Shown here one piece after another: positions 20,677 through 27,813 of a stretch of 27,813 bases of DNA (the first letter of the stretch is position 1; each line of letters opens with the position of its first letter). The notes under the pieces are model-generated. The model did no database searches, was not told the origin of the DNA, and was given only the letters and a program-made list of their open reading frames with translations. The stretch is from Aphelidium insulamus (lineage: Eukaryota > Aphelidiomycota > Aphelidea > Aphelidiaceae), in the NCBI GenBank assembly GCA_036784855.1, contig JAZDSV010000105.1, positions 1-27,813 on the forward strand. Direction: 5' to 3'. The position numbers and the translations under genes were made by a program.

Positions 20677-22731
20677 ATGGCCGCCAACAAGATTCGCATA
20701 ACACCGCTGGGCGCGGGACAAGATGTGGGCCGCAGCTGTCTGCTGGTGTCCATCGGTGCCTACAATGTCATCATGGACTGCGGGATGCATATGGGCTACG
20801 ATGACGCGCGCCGATTCCCCGACTTCTCGTACCTGAGCCGGAGTGGGCGCTACACGGACGTGGTGGACTGCGTGCTCATCACGCACTTTCACCTGGACCA
20901 CTGCGGCGCGCTGCCCTATTTCACACAAATGTGCGGCTACGACGGGCCGGTGTACATGACACAGCCCACGCGTGCCATCTGCCCCATTCTGCTGGAGGAC
21001 TACCGCAAGATCACGGTGGATCGGGGTAGTGGCGGCGGCGGCGGCGGCGCGGAGGGGGGCGCGACAGTCCCGGCATCTGCCTTCTTCACGTCCGATGACA
21101 TTAAGCAGTGTATGCGCAAAGTGCGCTGCATCCAGCTCCACCAAACGGTGCGCGTGCCCAACACCACGCTCGAGATCACGGCCTACTACGCGGGCCACGT
21201 GCTGGGTGCCGCAATGTTCCACGTGCGCACCGCTGCCGACGACCCGCTGGCACCCAATTTATCTGTGCTGTACACCGGCGACTACAACATGACACCCGAT
21301 TGACATCTGGGCGCCGCGTGGGTGGAAAAGGTGCGGCCCACGGTGCTGATCACCGAGTCCACCTACGCCACCACTGTTCGCGACGCCAAGAAGGCGCGTG
21401 AGCGAGACTTTCTGAAGAAGGTGCACGAGTGTGTGCGTGCCGGCGGCAAGGTCCTCATTCCCGTGTTTGCACTGGGCCGCGCCCAGGAGCTCTGCATACT
21501 GATCGAGTCCTACTGGGAGCGCATGAACTTGCAGGTGCCGATATACTTTTCCGCTGGTCAGTCCACGTCTAGGGTTGTGCATCCCATATCCCGTTTGACC
21601 TATAATTTACATACATAGTACTTATACGTAACTCGTCTGCCTATGTATTATGTACTTTCTATGGTGTTTGTTTCCATCTGGACGCTGTATGCATACATTT
21701 GTGTAGCTTGAATGGGCATTGTATAAATACCAAATAGGAGTACACTGCAGGTATATAATTGATAATGGTATGCAGGAATGACACAGCGCGCCAACAACTA
21801 TTATCGACTGTACATTAACTGGACAAATCAGACACTGAAAAAGACATTTGCCGACAGGTGCGATGCTCTCATTACCTGTACTTGCGGTTTGCAGATATTA
21901 ACATCATTGCACAGAAATATGTTTGACTTCAAGCACATTAAACCGTTTGATATGGCATTTGTGGATCAGCCGGGACCACAAGTGCTTTTCGCGTCGCCGG
22001 GAATGCTGCACGCCGGATTCTCACTAGAAGTATTCAAGAAGTGGGCGCCGGACCCCAAGAACATGGTCATACTACCTGGCTACTGTGTGCCGGGAACTGT
22101 GGGTGCTCGGGTTCTTGCCGGCGAGAAGCGGGTCAGTATTAGTCATGATAATGTTGTATTTACGATTTGTACTGAGTTTATTGTCCACATTGATAGATTG
22201 TTCTGGACCAGCGGACAGCAATCAGTGTCGATCTGCAGGTCAAGCACTTGTCATTCTCTGCGCACGCGGACGCCAAAGGGATCATGCAGCTTGTGCGGCA
22301 GTGCGAGCCGGAAAACATTGTGCTGGTGCACGGCGAGGCGGCCAAGATGAGCATATTGAAGTCGAATCTGGAGAAAGAGTTTCGCGTACCGTGCTTTGAT
22401 CCTCCGAATGGCGGCACAGTGGTCGTGACCAAGGAGCGAACGGTGCGGGTAGACGTGGCGCGGCACTATGTCAAGCAGTTGGTGAAGTCTGCATCGCCTG
22501 CACTGGGGCCCCTAACGTCTCTACCATTTGTCGGCTGCTTGCTAGTGGAACCTGCAGACAAAAACAGCACGGTACTGTAATAATAACATTCAATTCCATC
22601 CACCGATACTGACTGCAAACCAGACAAAGCGTGTTAAGCTGACTGGATGTGACGAGCTGGAGGCGTTGGCCCAGTCAACAACCGCGTCTGTTCAACTGCT
22701 GTTTGAGTCGCCTCCACCTTCCCCTGAATAG
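20677..22731 (+). CDS. INTS11: Integrator complex endonuclease subunit 11, with an in-frame TGA
   Basis: This is the catalytic metallo-beta-lactamase/beta-CASP nuclease of Integrator, which cleaves nascent snRNA and attenuated mRNA. Exons are 20677-21556, 21776-21857, 21915-22131, 22212-22571 and 22624-22731, 548 codons plus stop (TAG 22729-22731). Motifs are [20 protein letters not shown], the zinc ligand set HFHLDH (residues 70-75), [21 protein letters not shown], then [49 protein letters not shown] and [16 protein letters not shown]. These match INTS11 more closely than CPSF73. Directly after TGDYNMTPD, codon 209 (21301-21303) is TGA where the family has Arg (DRHLGAAW), and the frame continues correctly as [13 protein letters not shown] glycine-rich insert (about 21025-21065) extends the lactamase domain. 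Introns are 52-219 nt. A polyadenylation signal follows at 22785. Outside the TGA there is no frame break. Confidence 0.96.
21301..21303 (+). other. Premature TGA at expected Arg codon of INTS11
   Basis: The codon reads TGA between GAT (Asp) and CAT (His). The family sequence here is Asp-Arg-His, and CGA to TGA is a single C-to-T change. The frame upstream and downstream is otherwise intact, so this is a substitution, unlike the one-base shifts seen further left in the window. Confidence 0.9.
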
Positions 22732-22780
22732 ATTCAGTAGTTATAAGTAGTTAGTTATTCAGTATTCAGTAGTTATAAGT
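22732..22780. repeat. Direct 17-nt repeat just after INTS11
   Basis: ATTCAGTAGTTATAAGT occurs at 22732-22748 and again at 22764-22780, with a partial copy between them. It starts in the base directly after the INTS11 stop codon and ends just before the polyadenylation hexamer, so it lies in the 3' untranslated region. Confidence 0.85.
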
Positions 22781-22784
22781 GTCG

Positions 22785-22790
22785 AATAAA
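22785..22790 (+). promoter_or_regulatory. Polyadenylation signal AATAAA of INTS11
   Basis: A canonical AATAAA lies 54 nt after the INTS11 stop and is followed by G/T-rich sequence (AAGTGTGGTG). The mTOR start codon is only 132 bases further on, so 3' end formation of one gene and the promoter of the next are tightly packed. Confidence 0.6.
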
Positions 22791-22922
22791 AGTGTGGTGC
22801 ACGGCCAACACAGAGGACTCGTTGCAGCCCTTGTGACAGCGGGGAGAGAGAGGCTTGCAACAATCAAGCCACACTTCACTGTGAATCAGCGGGGAATTGC
22901 GTTAGACACACGGGCCGCCACA

Positions 22923-23133
22923 TGTCGGCAATTATCGCCGTCAGCGGCGCACAGCAAGATGCCCTGGCCCGCATAATCCAAGATCTGAAGGCTGCCAGGT
23001 GTGTGCATCTCCGGTAGCTAGTATCTCCAGCTGACTAGCATGATGGTGCAGGTCCGATGACGGCCGGCAGCGCACCGCCAATGAGCTGCGGGATCACGTG
23101 CGTACAAAGTGTCATGTGTCTCTGTGTCTCTCT

Positions 23134-23167
<34 letters not shown>

Positions 23168-26100
23168 TGGCTCACACCGATGCCGTGCAGGTGACCCGGG
23201 TGTCGCGTGAACTGACTGGCGAATCCTTCACCAAGTTTATGAACGACATCAACCGGCGCATCTTTGAGCTCATCCACAGTCCCGACAACTCGGACAAGAT
23301 GGGCGGCATTGTGGCCATAGGCAGGCTTTAATCGTAGTATCTATCTCTATATGCTTATATATATATATATTGATCTGTCTTGCTAGATACATTATCTTCT
23401 AACTATGCCTAGACCGACTGGTGGACTTTGAGGGCGAGGAAAATACCACGAAAATCACTCGATTTGCAAACTATTTGCGCAATGTTCTGCCCGGCACTGA
23501 CCCGCAAGTGATGGCCGCCGCCGCCAAGGCACTGGGTCGACTGGCGCTGTGTGGTGGAACGCTTACGGCCGAGTTTGTGGAATTTGAAGCAAAGCGTGCG
23601 ATCGAGTGGCTGCAAGGTGACACACCAGTGACATGTACATTCGCATATTATACTAACCTATGTTCTTTGTATATATGCAGGAGACCGCCACGAAGCCAGG
23701 CGCCAGGCGGCCGTGTTGGTGCTGCGAGAACTGATGCTGAATGCCCCCACGCTGTTGTACTCTTTTGTGCCGCAGATTATCGACCTGATATGGGTGGCAC
23801 TTCGTGATCAAAAGGTAATAATTGGACAGTGCGCTCTTTATTAATACTCATTTGCTCTGTTAATATATATATATATATATATTTACACCTTCATACAGGT
23901 GCAAATAAGGGAGACGGCTGGCGAGGCGCTTGGAGCGTGTCTTGGGATCATCTACCAGCGCGAAAGCAGTGCCCGCTTGCAGTGGTACCGCAAAATACTG
24001 GATGAAACGCATAGGGGCTTCAAGTCGGGGTCGGCCGAATCAATTCACGGCTCGCTGTTGGCGCTGGAAGTGCTGCTAACGCAGGCGGGCTCGGTTGGTG
24101 GTTCTGTCAACCTTTTCAGTTTCTTACAACCATATTATATAGTTTATGGACACGCATTACACCGAGATGAGCGAGAATGTCTTAAAGTACAAGGAGCATC
24201 GCGATCAGCTCGTGCGCCGGGTGGTCATGTCCCTGCTGCCCATGCTGGCGCGATACAATCCCAACGTATTCGTGGCCAACTATCTGCACCAGAGTATGAC
24301 GTACCTCCTGGCGCAGCTGAAGAAGGACCGCGATCGTTCGTTCGGTGCGACTTATTTGCGTGTTTTATTTTGCGCCAAGTTCATGGTGAATAGCATTTAT
24401 TTCGATTGGAAATATTGCCGTGCACGTGGGCAGCAGTATTGGGCCCTATTTGGACAATATTGTGTTCAGCATCCGGGACGGCCTGGGTCAGAAGGGGTAC
24501 TGTGCAGAGCAGCAAGAGTGCGCAAATGAAAAACAATGCTAATTCCCACTCTTGCAGAAAGCCCAAGCCTGCGAGCGAAACGTCTCCGGTATTCCAGTGT
24601 GTGAGCATGCTTGCCGTCGCGGTGGGACAAGCGCTCACGAAGCACTTGCACGACCTGTTGGACCAGATGTTTTCGGTCGGCCTCACTGAATCGTTTGTCC
24701 AGGCGCTGGTGGACATTGGCCGCAACATTCCGCCACTGCTGCCGCCCATTCAAGGTGCGTGCTGTCTGCTGCCAAGTTGTCTACACGTTACCTTCCGACT
24801 GTAACAGCGTTTAGACCGCCTTCTGAATTCAGTCTCAATCATATTGAGCGGCCAGCCGTACAGGCCTCCCGGAGCGCCGTCGCGAGCCCTGATGTCGCAC
24901 TTGTCGCTGGCAATGCGCGAAGTCCAGATTGCCGACTCCAAGGATGTTGAATCGTTTCTGTTGGCTCTCACAACGCTGGGCAGCTTTGATTTCAGCCGTA
25001 CGTGTATAACACTGGCACCGTAATCATTACTATCTGTATGCCTGCTTATGTGCGATTGACGGCAGAGCATCAGCTGAACGAGTTTATACGCGATGCCGTT
25101 GTCGGCTACTTGGAGGACGAGATTGCCGAGATCCGGCGTGCCGCGGTGCTCACCTGCTGCCAAGTGTTGCTCAAGGACGGCTCATCGGCGGCCGAGCTGG
25201 CCAACAGCTACACCACGGAAGTCGTGGGCGAGGTGCTGGAGAAGCTGCTCATGGTCGGCATCGCGGACCCGGATCCAAACATCCGTCAGATTGTGTTGCA
25301 GTCCATGGACACCCGGTTCGACTTTTACCTGGCGCAGGCAGAGCACATTCGCTCGCTGTTCATGGCCCTGAACGATGAAGTGTTTGCCATTCGGCAGGTG
25401 GCCATTCGCATCATCGGCCGCCTCACGTTGCACAACCCGGCCTATGTGTTGCCGTCGCTGCGCAAGACGCTCATACACTTGCTGACGGAACTGGAGTACT
25501 CCATCATCAGCCGCAACAAGGAGGAAAGTGCGCAGCTGCTTGGCAGTCTGATTGCCGCGTCGCAGCGCCTGATCAAACCCTACGTCGAGCCCATTCTCAA
25601 GGTCCTCCTGCCCAAGCTGAAAGACACCAGTCCGGGAGTGGCGTCGCAGGTGCTGGCGGCAGTGGGCGAGCTGGCACAGATTGGCCGTGAGGACCTTGTG
25701 CCGTACCTGCCGGAGCTCATGCCGCTCCTGATCGACACCATACAGGACCAGTCGTCGAGCAGTAAGCGCGAAGTGGCGCTGCGCACACTGGGCCAGATCG
25801 CCACCAACACCAACTATGTGGTGGATCCGTACTTGAAGTACCCGCAGCTGCTCGATGTGCTGATCAGCATCCTGAAGTCGGAGCAAGTGCAATCCATTCG
25901 CCGCGAGGTGGTCAAGGTGATTGGCATACTGGGCGCGCTCGATCCGTACCGCCACAAAATGTCGGTGCGCGGCCCAGAGCGTGATGGTGCCAGCGGCGGA
26001 GGCGTGGACGACGGCATCGAGTTTCTGCTGGGCCCCGCGCAGAACGAGGACTACTACCCCACGCTGGTGATCTACGTGCTGATGAAAATTCTGCGTGACT

Positions 26101-27677
26101 CGTCGCTGAGTGTGCACCACACTGCTGTGGTCCAGGCCGTCATGTACATCTTCAAGACACTTGGCCTGAAGTGCGTCCCCTTCCTGCCGCAGGTATATTG
26201 TCATCTATACACGCATATAAATATATATATATATAAATTATACAGGCAAATTAACATACTCGCAGATTATGCCAACGTTCTTGAACATGATGCGCCAGTG
26301 TCCCGTCGGCCTGTTGGAGTTCCATTTCCAGCAGCTGGGCGCGCTAGTGTCCATTGTCAAGCAGCACATCCGCAACTACCTGCCCGAGATATTTGCCATG
26401 GTGCACGAGTACTGGAACCCGGCGTCCAGCATACAGCTGACCATTATGGTGCTGGTGGAGTCGATTGCAGCCGCGCTGGACAACGAATTCAAAGTGTATC
26501 TGCCCATGCTGCTGCCGCAGATGCTGCAGATGGTGGAGACGGACGGCGGCGACAAGCGGCTGCCCACGCAAAAGGTGCTGCATGCTCTCACTGTATTCGG
26601 CGCCAATTTGGACGAGTATTTGCATCTGGTTGTGCCGGCCGTGGTGGAGCTGTTTGACAAGCCAGACACCCCGGCAGCCGTGCGCCGCACCGCCCTGCAA
26701 ACGATTGCCGTGCTCAGCTGCAAGGTCAACTTCTCCGACTATGCATCGCGCATCATCCATCCGTTGTCGCGGCTGCTGGCGGTGGCGGAGCTGCGCGCAG
26801 TGGCAATGGAGTCGCTGTGCGCCCTTGTCTACCAACTGAACAATGACTACGTGGTGTTTGTGCCAATGATTAGCAAGGTGCTGGCACGGTACCGCATCCA
26901 GTACGCAAACTACGACATGCTGGTGGCCAAGCTGCTCAAGGGCGAGCCGCTGCCGCAGGAAATGGGCTCCGATCTGCCCGACAAGTATGTGGTATATGTA
27001 ATATATATATGCTGTCTAACCTTCTCTCCATACAGAATGGGAGACGGCGGCGTGGATGACAGCGCACCGTCGGCAGATACTACGTCGCTGAAGAAGCTGC
27101 CGGTGAACCAGATGCATCTGAAGAAGGCATGGGACACCGCCAACCGCTCCACCAAGGAGGACTGGAGCGAGTGGATTCGCCGGCTGAGTGTCGAGCTGCT
27201 GAAGGAGTCGCCGTCGCACGCTCTGCGCGCCTGTGCCAGCCTGGCCAGCTCGTACTATCCGCTGGCACGTGAACTGTTCAACGCGGCGTTCGTGTCGTGC
27301 TGGACCGAGCTGTACGACCAGTTCCAGGACGAGCTGGTGCGCTCGCTGGAGAAGGCGCTGGTGTCGCCGATGATCCCGCCGGAAATCCTGCAAATCCTCC
27401 TGAACCTTGCCGAGTTCATGGAGCACGACGACAAGGCGCTCCCGATCGACATCAAGACCCTGGGCGCGTATGCCGCCAAGTGCCACGCCTACTCCAAGGC
27501 GTTGCACTACAAGGAGCAGGAATTCATGGCCGAGCCCCTTCCCGACACCATTGAGGCCCTGATCAGTATCAACAATCAGCTGCAGCATCCGGACGCCGCC
27601 GTCGGCATCCTGACCTACGCGCAGCAGCACCACGACGTCGTGCTGAAGGAGTCGTGGTACGAGAAGCTGCAGCGATG
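22923..27677 (+). CDS. MTOR: mTOR kinase, N-terminal HEAT region to early FAT domain (partial)
   Basis: This is the target-of-rapamycin PI3K-like kinase, the core of TORC1/TORC2; only its HEAT solenoid and the first FAT repeats are here. Exons are 22923-22998, 23052-23097, 23191-23320, 23413-23616, 23681-23814, 23899-24093, 24143-24344, 24394-24496, 24558-24754, 24815-24997, 25076-26192, 26266-26984 and 27036 to about 27677, some 1,316 residues in one continuous frame. Landmarks are [19 protein letters not shown] at the start, then [62 protein letters not shown]-like [27 protein letters not shown]-type [97 protein letters not shown] and [10 protein letters not shown]. The N-terminus is short compared with animal mTOR. 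The intron after 23320 has a GC donor. Similarity stops abruptly after WYEKLQR (27675). The kinase domain is beyond the window. Confidence 0.96.
23098..23190 (+). repeat. (TC)n/(TG)n microsatellite inside mTOR intron 2
   Basis: The intron between GATCAC (exon end 23097) and GTGACCCGG (23191) is half filled by TCTCTC and then a TG run at about 23137-23165. The splice sites are GTGCGT and GTGCAG. Similar TG or CA runs sit in introns of the ATP6AP1-like gene (about 15309-15332) and V-ATPase c (about 16600-16624). Confidence 0.85.
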
Positions 27678-27813
27678 CACGAATTTTTATTTACAATTAT
27701 TAATTTAATTAATAATTATTGAATTTTTATTTACAATTTATTTTATACAATGTTTTTATTGCGGAATGTATTCCGCAATGGCACAACGCGGCGCCCTGAA
27801 CGACGATGAGGTG
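27678..27813. other. AT-rich insertion-like segment with direct repeat and palindrome interrupting mTOR
   Basis: After the last recognisable mTOR codons the sequence turns almost pure AT. An 18-nt direct repeat, GAATTTTTATTTACAATT, occurs at 27681-27698 and 27721-27738. It is followed by a 10-bp inverted repeat, ATTGCGGAAT / ATTCCGCAAT, separated by GT (27758-27767 and 27770-27779). GC-rich sequence then resumes (27780-27813); one frame reads MAQRGALNDDEV, which could be the next part of mTOR or a different start. There is no proper GT donor at the break. Confidence 0.7.

Noticed and set aside
21301-21303. Alternative genetic code with TGA as sense
   Set aside because: TGA ends the ATP6AP1-like gene at the expected point, and no other internal TGA is needed in the clean genes.
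25182-26204. Long minus-strand open frame of 340 codons
   Set aside because: It lies wholly opposite the mTOR HEAT exon, is rich in His, Gln and Arg, and is the antisense shadow of a biased coding exon.
27016-27633. Minus-strand 205-codon open frame
   Set aside because: Antisense shadow of the mTOR FAT-region exon; no recognisable domain.
27758-27779. Bacterial-type terminator, suggesting bacterial contamination
   Set aside because: The palindrome has a 2-nt loop and no downstream T-run, and the flanking frame could still be mTOR. Contamination or misjoin remains possible but is unsupported.

Overview
The window is nuclear DNA from a eukaryote. Genes are split by short GT-AG introns (mostly 47-95 nt, up to about 230 nt), AT-rich spacers full of microsatellites separate GC-richer exons, and the products are eukaryote-specific: an intraflagellar-transport subunit, mTOR, an Integrator subunit, a mitochondrial Hsp90, a nuclear actin-related protein and V-ATPase parts. 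IFT122 implies a ciliated or flagellated lineage. Stops are TAA, TAG and TGA, so the code looks standard. I could not place the organism more closely from sequence alone.

Layout, left to right. 1-225 is an AGT/GTA trinucleotide array. 226-740 and 863-1253 look coding but are broken and unrecognised. About 1890-4736 (+) is a golgin-84-like coiled-coil protein with a C-terminal anchor. 5177-6230 (-) is a GT32-type glycosyltransferase. 6410-8050 (-) is an Arp4/BAF53 (ACTL6A)-type protein. 8702-12969 (+) is IFT122. 13501-13765 is a PIF/Harbinger-type MITE with a TAA target duplication. 13783-14584 is an 802-bp hAT element with terminal repeats, an exact 8-bp target duplication and only the C-terminal transposase domain left. 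14633-15609 (+) is an ATP6AP1/Ac45-like V-ATPase accessory subunit. 15745-16654 (-) is the V-ATPase proteolipid c subunit in seven small exons. 17525-20015 (+) is TRAP1, 20677-22731 (+) is INTS11, and 22923 to about 27675 (+) is the N-terminal half of mTOR.

The left part (to about 12.15 kb) carries many one-base reading-frame shifts in otherwise conserved genes (golgin, GT32, ACTL6A, IFT122). The right part is almost clean, apart from an in-frame TGA replacing the expected Arg codon of INTS11 and an abrupt AT-rich break in mTOR near 27.68 kb. This looks more like uneven consensus quality than decay, but that is an inference.

Three genes (ATP6AP1-like, V-ATPase c, mTOR) belong to the lysosomal V-ATPase/mTORC1 axis and lie within 13 kb. 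I found no clearly undescribed system. The most informative novelties are the hAT element with hairpin and G-quadruplex-capable ends inserted 41 bp before a start codon, the INTS11 stop codon, and the mTOR break.
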